This document shows, one piece after another, positions 50,411 to 59,159 of a stretch of 64,000 bases of DNA. Numbering within the stretch: the stretch's first letter is position 1; every line of letters starts with the position of its first letter. The notes under the pieces are model-generated. The model was not told the DNA's origin, searched no databases, and saw only the letters and a program-made list of their open reading frames with translations. The translations under genes were made by a program, and so were the position numbers. Origin of the DNA: Cupriavidus taiwanensis (GTDB lineage: Bacteria > Pseudomonadota > Gammaproteobacteria > Burkholderiales > Burkholderiaceae). Where the stretch lies: assembly GCF_900249755.1 (NCBI RefSeq), contig NZ_LT976854.1, positions 1,338,827 through 1,402,826 of the forward strand. Direction: 5' to 3'.

Positions 50411-52024
50411 ATGATGAACCGCCGAACCCTGCTGGTCTCCGCCACCGCCTCTGCCGCCCTTGCCGCGCTCGGCATTACCCCATCGGTGCTGGCAGCCGGC
50501 CGGATCAAGCTAGGCGAGGCCCAGCCGTTCGGCTTCGACGCCCTGATCGAGCGCGCCCGCGCGCTGGCTGGCAAGCCTTACGCGCCGCCGCCCGCGCCGC
50601 CCGCGGACGTGCTGTCGCGCATCGACTACGACGCCCACGGCAAGATCCGCTTCCGCACCGAGGACGCGCTCTTTGCCAGCGGTCCCGGCCAGTTCCCGGT
50701 CACGTTCTTCCACCTCGGCACCTATTTCCGCTCGCCGGTGCGCATGCATGTGATCGAACGCGCCAAGGGCGGCACCGGCAAGGCCCGCGAGATCGTCTAT
50801 GACGATGCCTACTTCGACATGCCGGCCGACAGCCCCGCGCACAAGCTGCCGCCGGGCAGCGGCTTTGCCGGCTTCCGCTTCCAGGAAAGCCGCCTGGGCG
50901 ACCAGAAGACCCGCGACTGGCGCAAGAACGACTGGGTCGCCTTCCTCGGCGCCTCGTATTTCCGCGCCATCGGCGAGCTGTACCAGTACGGCCTGTCCGC
51001 GCGCGGCATCGCCATCGACGTGGCGGAGGCGGGCAAGCAGGAAGAATTCCCCGCCTTCACCCACTTCTGGTTCGAAACCCCCGAGGGCAACAGCGACACC
51101 GTCACGGTCTACGCGCTGCTCGATGGGCCCAGCATCTCCGGCGCCTACCGCTTCGTCATGCAGCGTGGCAAGGCCGTGATCATGGACGTGGAGTGCGTGC
51201 TGTTCCTGCGCAAGGACGTGGCGCGGCTGGGGCTGGCGCCGCTGACGTCGATGTACTGGTTCTCGGAAAGCATCAAGGGCACCGCGGTCGACTGGCGCCC
51301 CGAAGTGCATGACTCCGACGGCCTGGCGCTGTGGAATGGCGCCGGCGAGCATATCTGGCGCCCGCTGAACAACCCGCCGCAGACCACGGCTTCGGCCTTC
51401 TCCGACGACAACCCCAAGGGCTTCGGGCTGCTGCAGCGCGACCGCCTGTTCGACCACTACCAGGACGGCGTCAACTATGACCGCCGTCCCAGCCTGTGGG
51501 TCGAGCCGCGCGACGGCTGGGGCGCGGGTTCGGTGCAGCTGGTGGAGCTGCGCACCGACGACGAGATCCACGACAACATCGTCGCCATGTGGGTGCCCAA
51601 GGCGCCGGCCAAGGCCGGCAACACCTACCGCCTGCGCTACCGGCTGCACTGGGCCGCCGACGAGCCCTACCCGTCGCCGCTGGCGCGCTGCGTGGCCACG
51701 CGGCTGGGCAATGGCGGCCAGCCCGGCCAGCCGCGGCCCAAGGGCGTGCGCAAGTTCATGGTCGAGTTCAAGGGCGCGCCGCTGGAGAAGCTGCCCTTCG
51801 GCGTCAAACCCGAAGCGGTGCTGACCGCCTCGCGCGGCACCTTTTCCTATGTCTTCACCGAAGCCGTGCCCAACGGCGTGGCCGGGCACTGGCGCGCCCA
51901 GTTCGACCTGACCACCGAAGGCACCCAGCCGGTCGACGTGCGCCTGTTCCTGCGGCTGAACGGCAAGCCGCTGTCGGAGACCTGGCTGTACCAGTACCAC
52001 CCGTTCCAGTCGCCGGCGGGCTGA
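50411..52024 (+). CDS. opgD: Periplasmic glucan biosynthesis protein (OpgD/MdoD type)
   Basis: This 537-residue protein begins with a twin-arginine signal (NRRTLLVSATASAALAALG, about 1-30), as expected for OpgD. The MdoG domain follows (about 50-530), with MYWFSESIKGTAVDWRPEVHDSDGLALW and SLWVEPRDGWGAGSVQLVEL. The protein shapes osmoregulated periplasmic glucans. The Tat signal favours OpgD rather than OpgG. AAGGA lies before the ATG at 50411; a second ATG follows at 50414. Confidence 0.9.
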   Translation: MMNRRTLLVSATASAALAALGITPSVLAAGRIKLGEAQPFGFDALIERARALAGKPYAPPPAPPADVLSRIDYDAHGKIRFRTEDALFASGPGQFPVTFFHLGTYFRSPVRMHVIERAKGGTGKAREIVYDDAYFDMPADSPAHKLPPGSGFAGFRFQESRLGDQKTRDWRKNDWVAFLGASYFRAIGELYQYGLSARGIAIDVAEAGKQEEFPAFTHFWFETPEGNSDTVTVYALLDGPSISGAYRFVMQRGKAVIMDVECVLFLRKDVARLGLAPLTSMYWFSESIKGTAVDWRPEVHDSDGLALWNGAGEHIWRPLNNPPQTTASAFSDDNPKGFGLLQRDRLFDHYQDGVNYDRRPSLWVEPRDGWGAGSVQLVELRTDDEIHDNIVAMWVPKAPAKAGNTYRLRYRLHWAADEPYPSPLARCVATRLGNGGQPGQPRPKGVRKFMVEFKGAPLEKLPFGVKPEAVLTASRGTFSYVFTEAVPNGVAGHWRAQFDLTTEGTQPVDVRLFLRLNGKPLSETWLYQYHPFQSPAG

Positions 52025-52151
52025 CGCCCCGGCCCGCGGGGCTGGCGCCGCGCCGGCCCCTTTACACCTTATTGCGACGCGGTGATGTCAGGCGTGCGCG
52101 AGCGGGTATGATGGCTGGCTACGACAGTTCCACTGCATCCGCCAGCCTCAC

Positions 52152-52844
52152 ATGATTTCTCAAGAGTTCGCCGGCGCCGCCGAGAGCGGCCAGGCTGCAT
52201 CGCTCCCGCGCTCGGAGCGCGCCTACCAGCAGCTGCGCGCCGCCATCCAGGCCGGCCAGCTTTCCCCCGGCACCCGGCTGCGCGAGGTGGAACTGGCCGA
52301 ATCGCTGGGCTTGTCGCGCACGCCGGTGCGTGAAGCGCTGTCCAGGCTGGAATCCGAGGGCCTGGTCGTCAACGAGCCCAACCGCGGCATGATGGTGACG
52401 CAGCTCGACGCCAGCATGGTCAGCGAGCTGTACGTGATGCGCGAAGTGCTCGAAGGCACCGCCGCCGCGCTGGCCGCGCGCCATGCCACCGATGTCGAGA
52501 TCTCGCTGCTGCGCGATATCGTCGAGCGCGACCTCGCCATCGCCGACGACCCCGACCGGCTCGCGCTGAACAACCGGCTGTTCCATGAAACCCTGCACCG
52601 CTGCGCCCACAACCGCTACCTGCTGAAGACGCTGCGCTCGCTGCATGAGTCGATGGCGCTGCTCGGGCGCACCACGCTGGCGGTGCCGGGACGCGCGCGC
52701 AGCTCGTACGAAGAACATATCTCGCTGGTGGAAGCGCTGGAACAGCGCGACCCGGCGCTGGCCGAGCAGATCGCGCGCCGGCATATCCAGCAGGCCTACA
52801 AGGTGCGGTTGTCGCTGTGGATCCAGGAACAGTCGGGGAGCTGA
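52152..52844 (+). CDS. GntR/FadR-family regulator
   Basis: This 230-residue regulator has a winged HTH (about 20-85, LREVELAESLGLSRTPVREALSRLESEGLV) and an FCD domain (about 95-220) with NRLFHETLHRCAHNRYL and the later YEEHISLVEALEQRD. The effector is unknown. It is separated from opgD by 127 bases and converges with the EamA gene. It shares the family but not close identity with the GntR gene at 47387. Confidence 0.88.
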   Translation: MISQEFAGAAESGQAASLPRSERAYQQLRAAIQAGQLSPGTRLREVELAESLGLSRTPVREALSRLESEGLVVNEPNRGMMVTQLDASMVSELYVMREVLEGTAAALAARHATDVEISLLRDIVERDLAIADDPDRLALNNRLFHETLHRCAHNRYLLKTLRSLHESMALLGRTTLAVPGRARSSYEEHISLVEALEQRDPALAEQIARRHIQQAYKVRLSLWIQEQSGS

Positions 52845-52868
52845 GGCCCGCCCAACCGCGCGGCGCCC

Positions 52869-53771
52869 TCAGGCCGCCTGGGTCCGCGCCGTGCGCAGCG
52901 TGCCCAGGCTCAGCACGACGAGCGCCGCCAGGATCAGCACCACCGCCCCCAGCGTCTGCGGCGCGATCTGCTCGCCGCCCAGCCATGCGCCCATGGCCAG
53001 CGCCACCGGCGGGTTCACGTAGACATAGCTTGCCGCCAGCGTCTGGCTGACCGTCGAAACCAGGTACATGTAAGCCGAGAACGCCACCAGCGATCCCGCC
53101 ACCACCAGGTAGACCCAGGCCCAGCCGGCCTGCGCGCTGACCGAAGACGGCCACGGCTCCTGCTTCAGCAACGACAGCGCCATCAGCACCGCGCCGCCGA
53201 TCACCATCTCCGCCGCAAACGCCGCCGCGCCGGGCGGCAGGTCCAGCCGGCGCGCCAGCTGCGAGCCGAACGACCAGCTTGCCACCGCCAGCAGCAGCGC
53301 CACCACACCGCCGGTACTGACCCGGAACTCCGCGCCCGCGGTCAGCACCAGGATGCCCGCGCTGCCGATCGCGATCGCCACATACTCATACCACTTCGGC
53401 CGGTTGCCGAAGCACGCCCCCCAGATCAGCGCGAAGATCGGCATCGACCCGATCATCACCGTCGTGGCGCCAGAGGAAATGGTCTGCTCGGCAATCGCAG
53501 TCAGACCCATGCCGCCCACCAGCAGAAACAACGCCGGCACCGCGCAATGGCGCAGCTGCCGCGCCGACGGCATCGGCGTGCCCCGCCATGCCAGCCACGC
53601 GGCCAGCAGCAGGCCCGCGCACAGGAAGCGCGTGCCCATCATGAACAGCGGCGGAAAGCTCTCCAGCGTAAAGCGGATCGCCAGGTAGGTCGTGCCCCAG
53701 ACCACATAGGTGATCAACAGGCACAGCAGGACAAGCGGGGACATGGGGCGGACGGTGTTCGGTGAAGGCAT
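52869..53771 (-). CDS. EamA-family (DMT) exporter
   Basis: This protein is 300 residues from the ATG at 53771, or 291 from the ATG at 53744; neither has a clear ribosome site. It has ten helices in two EamA halves (YVVWGTTYLAIRFTLESFPPLFMMGTRFL at the start; YVYVNPPVALAMGAWLGGE in the second half), which fits YedA-type metabolite exporters. The substrate is unknown. A 9-bp dyad lies just upstream (53821-53843). Confidence 0.85.
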   Translation of the reverse strand: MPSPNTVRPMSPLVLLCLLITYVVWGTTYLAIRFTLESFPPLFMMGTRFLCAGLLLAAWLAWRGTPMPSARQLRHCAVPALFLLVGGMGLTAIAEQTISSGATTVMIGSMPIFALIWGACFGNRPKWYEYVAIAIGSAGILVLTAGAEFRVSTGGVVALLLAVASWSFGSQLARRLDLPPGAAAFAAEMVIGGAVLMALSLLKQEPWPSSVSAQAGWAWVYLVVAGSLVAFSAYMYLVSTVSQTLAASYVYVNPPVALAMGAWLGGEQIAPQTLGAVVLILAALVVLSLGTLRTARTQAA

Positions 53772-53820
53772 TGAAGATAGCCGTGACCGCCGCCGCGGCA
53801 AAACGAAAAGCGCTGGCAAG

Positions 53821-53843
53821 CTTTGTGAGAGTTACTCACAAAG
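53821..53843. promoter_or_regulatory. Inverted repeat upstream of the EamA gene
   Basis: CTTTGTGAG and CTCACAAAG are perfect 9-bp arms around AGTTA, 50-70 bases before the EamA start. No T-run follows on either strand, so an operator is likelier than a terminator. Confidence 0.55.
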
Positions 53844-53963
53844 CACCCCAACGTCCGCAGGCAAAACAAAACCGGCCGCGTTTCACCCGGGCGGGCGCAC
53901 GTATGGCCGGTTCTTCAACGCAGCCCTGACGGGCCGCAACTACCGTACTGCCGTTGCCAGCAA

Positions 53964-54149
53964 TCAGCCGTTGGCGTAGACCACCTTGGCCTTGCGGGCC
54001 TGGGTCTGCAGGCGCTCGATCACCGACTGCACGGCGGCGATGGCGCGCTTGACGTCGTGGGCAAAGCCCAGGCTTTGGGTGCCGAGCTCGCGCTCGATGA
54101 GTTGGCGTTCCAGTTGATCGGTCAGCTTGATATCGGATTGAGTGTTCAT
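53964..54149 (-). CDS. Small conserved hypothetical protein, 61 residues
   Basis: From the ATG at 54149 (AAGGAAGG nearby) the protein has 61 residues with a charged, helical make-up (LTDQLERQLIERELGT, then LGFAHDVKRAIAAVQSVIERLQTQARKAK). It looks like a small coiled-coil cytoplasmic protein. No domain is recognised. A longer frame to 54329 has non-coding composition at its start. Confidence 0.65.
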   Translation of the reverse strand: MNTQSDIKLTDQLERQLIERELGTQSLGFAHDVKRAIAAVQSVIERLQTQARKAKVVYANG

Positions 54150-54315
54150 GGCGTCCTTCCTTTCGGGATTACCCTTATGGGGTTTTCCCTGATTGTAGCA
54201 AAGGAATTGTCGCAATGCAGCATTAGGTGAAAGTACGTATGCCGGAACACCACAAAATCGCTGGTCGAGGGCACGACGGATCACAAGACACCAGACGCGA
54301 GAAACGCCGCCGTTA

Positions 54316-54840
54316 CTAATACGGCGCATTCACCACGACATACTGCGCGCCCTGCGGCTGGTACCAGGTCCCGCCGCATTGCTGGTACACCATGCCGCCA
54401 TAGTTGACCGGCACACAGTTCGGCGGCACTGAACGCACCATCGACCCCACCACTGCCGAGGTCACGGCGACGGTCGCGGTGACGGCGGCTGCCGTCGCTA
54501 TCGGGTGATAGTCGTTGTCCCAGCCACCGTGACAGCAGCCGCCTTCGACGTTCACGTTCACATTGCGGTTCGAGTTGACGTTGACATTGCGGTTGGCCTG
54601 CACACTGTTGACGCTGGTACTGCGTACATTGTTGGTGCGCGCATCCGCTCGCTGGTTGTTGACATGGCGGCCGCCAGCCGCGACGCCACCAGCCCCGCCA
54701 CCGTGCGCCGCGGCGCGGGCGCCGCCTCCGTGCCCCCCACCGCCTCCAGGTCGTGCCTCAGCAGTGGGCATGCAGAGGGCGCTCGCCAGTCCGACGGCGG
54801 CGACACACCGGGCGCAGTGCTTTGCGAGGGAATGTCTCAT
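54316..54840 (-). CDS. Secreted Gly/Asn-rich protein
   Basis: This 174-residue protein has a Sec signal peptide (about 1-29, ending ...PTAEA), a Gly/His-rich stretch (about 30-58), an Asn/Val repeat (NRNVNVNSNRNVNVNVE, about 83-99), then a hydrophobic segment and a Tyr/Gln-rich end (VYQQCGGTWYQPQG). It resembles small cell-surface or periplasmic proteins seen beside DUF2092 lipoproteins. The lipoprotein gene lies 10 bases upstream in the same direction, so the two form a unit. Confidence 0.8.
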   Translation of the reverse strand: MRHSLAKHCARCVAAVGLASALCMPTAEARPGGGGGHGGGARAAAHGGGAGGVAAGGRHVNNQRADARTNNVRSTSVNSVQANRNVNVNSNRNVNVNVEGGCCHGGWDNDYHPIATAAAVTATVAVTSAVVGSMVRSVPPNCVPVNYGGMVYQQCGGTWYQPQGAQYVVVNAPY

Positions 54841-54850
54841 GGCACCTCCT

Positions 54851-55678
54851 TCACTGGGTTTTCAGGGGCACGAACTCTGCCAAGGTGGCCCCGGCAGGCG
54901 CCGTAAACGTAAAGGCCGATTCCGCCAGGCGCGGCGTGAGATTCCAGCGGATCAATGTCAGCGACTGCGGCCGCGCCTCATCGGTGCGGTTCGTGATCAC
55001 AAGCTTGCGCGGTAGCGGACGGGACCCGGTGGCGATCCAGACCTGCCAGTCGATATCGCCCTGGCGGAAGGCATAGTGATCGCAGAGCGTGCCTTCGACG
55101 ATGTCCTGGCCGGCATTCATTGCCGAACTGATGCTGTCCAGCGGTGCGCGGGGGGTTCCCCAGAGGAACAGGTCGGCCATGGGAATTTCCACGCCAAAGC
55201 GCTGCCGCAGGCGTTCGACCAGTTCGGCGAGATTGCCGTTGAATGGCGCCCTGGAGTAATACTTCTGCTCCGGCATGTACATGACGACGGTCTTGCCGTC
55301 GTACATCAGGTCGCGCGCCGAGCGCGCGCTGCGCATCTGCGCGCGCAGCTTGTCCGGCCGCTGCACGTCCAGTTTCGCGCTGGCCGTGTGCAGCAGCTTT
55401 TGTCCATCCGTGAGCACCCGTTCGCCGGACACATCTGCCACGACCTGGAACTGCTTCAGTGTCTGCAGGTAGCTGCCCATGTCGCGCAGCGCCTGGACCG
55501 CGGCGGGGTCCACCGGGTTCGCCACGGTTTTCGCCGCGGGTGCTGCCTGGCTGGCAGGCGCAGGTGTACCTGGGCCAGGCGGCGCCGTGCTGACGGTACG
55601 GGGCTCGGCAGCCGGCGGTGCCGTGCCGCACGCCGCCAGAGAAAACGCCATCAAGCTCACGATCGCGATGCGCACCAT
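54851..55678 (-). CDS. DUF2092 family lipoprotein
   Basis: This 275-residue protein has a lipoprotein signal with the lipobox LAAC (Cys17), a Pro/Ala-rich linker to about residue 50, then a DUF2092-like LolA-type domain: MGSYLQTLKQFQVVADVSGERVLTDGQKLLHTASAKLDVQRPDKLRAQM, given here only as a region (about 68-116). The start at 55678 follows GGAGG. The domain suggests lipid or hydrophobic-ligand binding in the periplasm. It is the first gene of a two-gene unit with the Gly/Asn-rich protein. Confidence 0.82.
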   Translation of the reverse strand: MVRIAIVSLMAFSLAACGTAPPAAEPRTVSTAPPGPGTPAPASQAAPAAKTVANPVDPAAVQALRDMGSYLQTLKQFQVVADVSGERVLTDGQKLLHTASAKLDVQRPDKLRAQMRSARSARDLMYDGKTVVMYMPEQKYYSRAPFNGNLAELVERLRQRFGVEIPMADLFLWGTPRAPLDSISSAMNAGQDIVEGTLCDHYAFRQGDIDWQVWIATGSRPLPRKLVITNRTDEARPQSLTLIRWNLTPRLAESAFTFTAPAGATLAEFVPLKTQ

Positions 55679-56181
55679 GTGGGACCTCCCGGGGGCTGAA
55701 TAGCGGCAACGCCGATGCGGTCCCCGTTCGGGGAATGCACCGGCGGTGATTGCAAGGCATCCATTCATGCTTGCAGCGACGCGGGTGTGGGGGAAGTGAA
55801 TCTTTTCGACAACCGATCTAACCGGATTTGACGTGCAAAGGAAGGCCGTCGTCGCGGATTGGTCACTTCGCGCTCCGCACTGCTTCGGCGATCGTCTACA
55901 GCTTCCAACCCCCGGGCCGCAACTCGGCGCCGATATCTGGCGGCCTGCGGCCGTCACGGGGCAGCCCGGCAAGATGAGCAAATACGGTGCTGCCGCTTTC
56001 CATGGCCGGCCAGAAAAACATGGTTGGCGTGACGGCGGGCGTGCGCCAGGTGTTCTAAGGGTACGCAGCCTGCCGATGCAGGGACGACGGCGGGACTGCG
56101 CGCGATGGCGCCAGCCCGCCTCTGGCGCGAGCGGAGTCGGAGTCATCACCGTCCGCGACGCGCACCGCCGGCTGAACGAGA
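55679..56181. other. Intergenic region, no gene seen
   Basis: About 500 bases without a supportable gene. The left end should hold the promoter of the DUF2092 gene; CAACCGATCTAACCGGAT near 55810-55827 is the only noticeable AT-richer patch. Confidence 0.4.
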
Positions 56182-57174
56182 TCAGTCAGCCATGCGGACC
56201 ACCACCCTGCCGCGCGTGCCGCGCGACAGCATCCGGTCCATCGCCTCGGGAAGCTCCTGCAGCCCGATGACCTGGCCGATGCTGGCGAGCCTGCGCGGAC
56301 GATACTCCGCCGCCAGCTTGGCCCAGACCCGCTGGCGCAGCGCCATCGGGCTGTTGGCATTGATGCCGAGCAGGCGCACGCCGCGCAGGATGAAGGGGAG
56401 CACGGTGGCATCCAGTTCCGGACCGGCCGCATTGCCAAAGCTCGCGATCACGCCATCCGGCTGCATCGTGCGCAGCAGCCAGGCCAGCACCGGACCGCCG
56501 ACGGCGTCCACGGCCCCGGCCCAGCGCGCGGTCTCCAGGGGCTTGCCGCGTTGCGCCGCGACCTCCGGCGCGATCACGCTGCTCGCACCAAGCTCGCGCA
56601 GGTAGGTGTGCTCCCCCTCCTTGCCGCTCATGGCGCAAACCTCATAGCCGCGAGTGCTGAGGATATCGACGGCAACGCTGCCGACGCCGCCGGAGGCGCC
56701 GCTTACCAGAACCGGCCCGTGGTCCGGCGCCAGGCCGTTGTGTTCCATCCAGTGCAGGGCCAGCGCGGCGGTGTAGCCGGCCACGCCGAGGGTGCTGGCT
56801 TCGAGCAGGGTCAGGCCGGCGGGAAGCGGCATCACCCAGTCGGCGCGCACGCGGGCGTATTGCGCATGGCCACCGTCATGATCGACGCCGATGCCAAAGC
56901 CATGCACGATCACCGCATCGCCCTCGCGAAAGCGCGGATCGTCCGACGCCGCGACGTGGCCCGCGAGGTCGATGCCGCCCGTGCGCGGATACTGCCGGAT
57001 GATCGCGTTGCGGCCGGCAGCCGCCAGCGCGTCCTTGTAATTGACACTGGAGTACGCAACGCGGATCAGCACCTCGCCGGGCGGCAAGTCGGCGAAGGTG
57101 AGCTCGGTGATGCGGCCGTCGGGGCGCGCGCCGGTGTCCCTGGCATGCAGGCGGTAGGCGAGGAAACGCGTCAT
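56182..57174 (-). CDS. acuI: AcuI/YhdH-type acrylyl-CoA (quinone) reductase
   Basis: This 330-residue medium-chain reductase matches the AcuI/YhdH group: SSVNYKDALAAAGRNAIIRQYPRTGGIDLAG near 43-72, a zinc-free MDR layout, the NADPH motif VSGASGGVGSVAVDIL near 155, and FGNAAGPELDATVLPFILRGVRLLGINS-like pattern. It reduces acrylyl-CoA to propionyl-CoA with NADPH. It sits 12 bases after the 53-residue frame and across from the IclR genes. Detoxifying acrylyl-CoA formed by the nearby acyl-CoA dehydrogenases or hydratase is a plausible role. Confidence 0.85.
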   Translation of the reverse strand: MTRFLAYRLHARDTGARPDGRITELTFADLPPGEVLIRVAYSSVNYKDALAAAGRNAIIRQYPRTGGIDLAGHVAASDDPRFREGDAVIVHGFGIGVDHDGGHAQYARVRADWVMPLPAGLTLLEASTLGVAGYTAALALHWMEHNGLAPDHGPVLVSGASGGVGSVAVDILSTRGYEVCAMSGKEGEHTYLRELGASSVIAPEVAAQRGKPLETARWAGAVDAVGGPVLAWLLRTMQPDGVIASFGNAAGPELDATVLPFILRGVRLLGINANSPMALRQRVWAKLAAEYRPRRLASIGQVIGLQELPEAMDRMLSRGTRGRVVVRMAD

Positions 57175-57186
57175 GATGGCCCGCCG

Positions 57187-57348
57187 TTATTGCGCTGCCA
57201 GCGCCATCGTGCAGCTGGCGAGCGCAAGTTGATCCATGCCGGTATTCCACGTACAGGCGGAACAGCCGGCGGTCACAGCATCGACACTTGCTCCCGCAAG
57301 CGCCGATATGGCGCCAAGCGCCAGGGAAAACCCTCGCTCTCTGGTCAT
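57187..57348 (-). CDS. 53-residue secreted or membrane peptide before acuI
   Basis: ATG at 57348 follows AAGGAG with 8 bases between. The peptide has a hydrophobic, signal-like N terminus (FSLALGAISALAGASV) and a tail with three cysteines (GCSACTW and SCTMALAAQ). It ends 12 bases before acuI in the same direction. No family is recognised; it may be a real small protein or a leader peptide. Confidence 0.5.
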   Translation of the reverse strand: MTRERGFSLALGAISALAGASVDAVTAGCSACTWNTGMDQLALASCTMALAAQ

Positions 57349-57522
57349 GGTTCTTACTCCTTGAAGCCGCCGCTGCGGCGCAGCGTTGGGGCAGGTTCAG
57401 GCTATCAAGAGGAAGCAGGAACATGGGCCTGTGTTTCGATATCTTGAACGACACCCTGACGCAAAGCGCGCTCCCGGCGCTATGATGAATTCCGACATCA
57501 ACGTACGTGCCGGATACGGCTT

Positions 57523-58305
57523 ATGTCTGCGCGCCCCCACCATCCAGACCCAGATTTCGCCACGACGCTTGCGCACGGCCTCGCCTTGCTGCAGTGCTTC
57601 GGCCTTGGCGACGGCGCGCTCAGCAACAAGGCGCTGTCGGATCGCACCGGCCTGTCCAAGGCGACGGTCAGCCGGCTGACCTACACGCTGGCCGCGCGGG
57701 GCCTGTTGCTGTACGACGCCGACCTGCGCCGCTACCGGCTTGGCTCGACCGCGCTGTCGCTAGGCTATCCGCTGCTCGCCAGCCTGACCGTGCGCCAGCT
57801 GGCCCGGCCACGCATGGCGCAGCTGGCCGACCGCGTCGGCGGCTCGGTATCGCTCGGCATGCGCGACGGCACCCGGATGGTGTACGTGGAAACCAGCAGG
57901 GGCCATGAATCGAGCGGATTCCGCCCCGATATCGGCGGCGCGCTGCCGATGCTGGCGACTGCGATGGGACGCGCGTGGCTGTGCCAGGCACCGGCGGCGC
58001 TGCGCGACGACGTGATCGCTGCCATCCGCAAGGAAGCACCGGACCAGTGGACGCGCCACAAGGAAGCGCTGGCGCTGTCCAGCGAGACCTTTGCGGCCCA
58101 TGGCTACTGCGTCTGCGAGGCCAGCTGGCTGCAGGACGTCCATGGCGTTGCCGTGCCCCTGCGCGTCGAGACCGAGGGGGAGTTCCTGGTCTTCAACTGC
58201 GGCGTCCCGCGCGCCCGCATGACGCCGCGCAAGCTCGAGCGCGAGATGGGGCCGCTGCTGGTGCGCATGGTGCGCGAGATCGAATCGGAGATGGCGGCGC
58301 CATGA
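57523..58305 (+). CDS. IclR-family regulator, first of a tandem pair
   Basis: This 260-residue protein has an IclR winged HTH (about 10-75, LSNKALSDRTGLSKATVSRLTYTL) and the IclR effector domain (about 85-255, VGGSVSLGMRDGTRMVYVET). It overlaps the next IclR gene by 4 bases (ATGA), so the pair is co-translated. The neighbours (acyl-CoA dehydrogenases downstream, acuI opposite) suggest control of acyl-CoA metabolism. Confidence 0.9.
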   Translation: MSARPHHPDPDFATTLAHGLALLQCFGLGDGALSNKALSDRTGLSKATVSRLTYTLAARGLLLYDADLRRYRLGSTALSLGYPLLASLTVRQLARPRMAQLADRVGGSVSLGMRDGTRMVYVETSRGHESSGFRPDIGGALPMLATAMGRAWLCQAPAALRDDVIAAIRKEAPDQWTRHKEALALSSETFAAHGYCVCEASWLQDVHGVAVPLRVETEGEFLVFNCGVPRARMTPRKLEREMGPLLVRMVREIESEMAAP

Positions 58306-59117
58306 CTGCACGCCCCGAACTTCCCGGCTTCGCCGACGACGACGCCGGCCAGGCGCGCGACCCGCAGTTCGCGACCACGCTGGCGCGCGGCATCGACATC
58401 CTGCTTGCCTACCGCGTGGGCGAATCCCTGCTGGGCAACAAGGACTTCGCCGAGCGCACCGGCCTGTCCCGGCCGACCGTGGCACGCCTGACGCACACGC
58501 TGACCACGCTCGGCTACCTGCGCCGCGACGCCGCGCAAGGCAAGTACCGGCTGGGCGCCGCGGTGCTGACGGCCGGTTATTCGCTGCTGGCAGGCATGCA
58601 CGTGCGCCAGATCGCCCAACCGCTGATGAAAGCGCTGGCGAACGAGCTTGGCGGTGCGGTATCCCTGGGCCTCCGCGACCGCATCAGCATGGTCTACGTG
58701 GAAACCGCACGCTCCACCGACCGGCTCCGCTACACGCCGGATATCGGCGCGACGCTGCCGATCCTGACCACCGCAATAGGCCGCGCCTGGCTCTGCCGCG
58801 CACCCGTGCGCGAACGCGACGAGACCCTCAACCGCCTGAAGCTGGCCGACCCCGAAGGCTATGCGCGCTTTGCCGCGCAGTTTGCGCGCATCCGCGGCGC
58901 TCTCGAGCAGAACGGGTTCTGCAGTTGCCGCGCAGAGTGGCGCGAGGACGTCTACGCCTTCGCCGTGCCGCTGTCGCGCGCGCTCGACGGGCGGCTGTTC
59001 GTCGTCAATTGCGCCATCCCCGCGCAGCAGAAGACGTTTTCCGCCCTGGAACGCGAGGCAGCGCCACGACTGGTCGCGCTTGTGCAAGAGCTGGAAGCAC
59101 GGCTCGGCATGCGCTAG
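58302..59117 (+). CDS. IclR-family regulator, second of a tandem pair
   Basis: This 271-residue protein has the same layout as its neighbour (HTH about 35-95, LLGNKDFAERTGLSRPTVARLTHTL; effector domain about 105-265) and shares many residues with it, so the two probably arose by duplication. It may form a heterodimer with the first. The acyl-CoA dehydrogenase genes start 42 bases later, so all four genes are likely one operon. Confidence 0.9.
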   Translation: MTARPELPGFADDDAGQARDPQFATTLARGIDILLAYRVGESLLGNKDFAERTGLSRPTVARLTHTLTTLGYLRRDAAQGKYRLGAAVLTAGYSLLAGMHVRQIAQPLMKALANELGGAVSLGLRDRISMVYVETARSTDRLRYTPDIGATLPILTTAIGRAWLCRAPVRERDETLNRLKLADPEGYARFAAQFARIRGALEQNGFCSCRAEWREDVYAFAVPLSRALDGRLFVVNCAIPAQQKTFSALEREAAPRLVALVQELEARLGMR

Positions 59118-59159
59118 CACCGCCACCCATTCCGATAGCCGCAGCAACGAGGAGATAGT

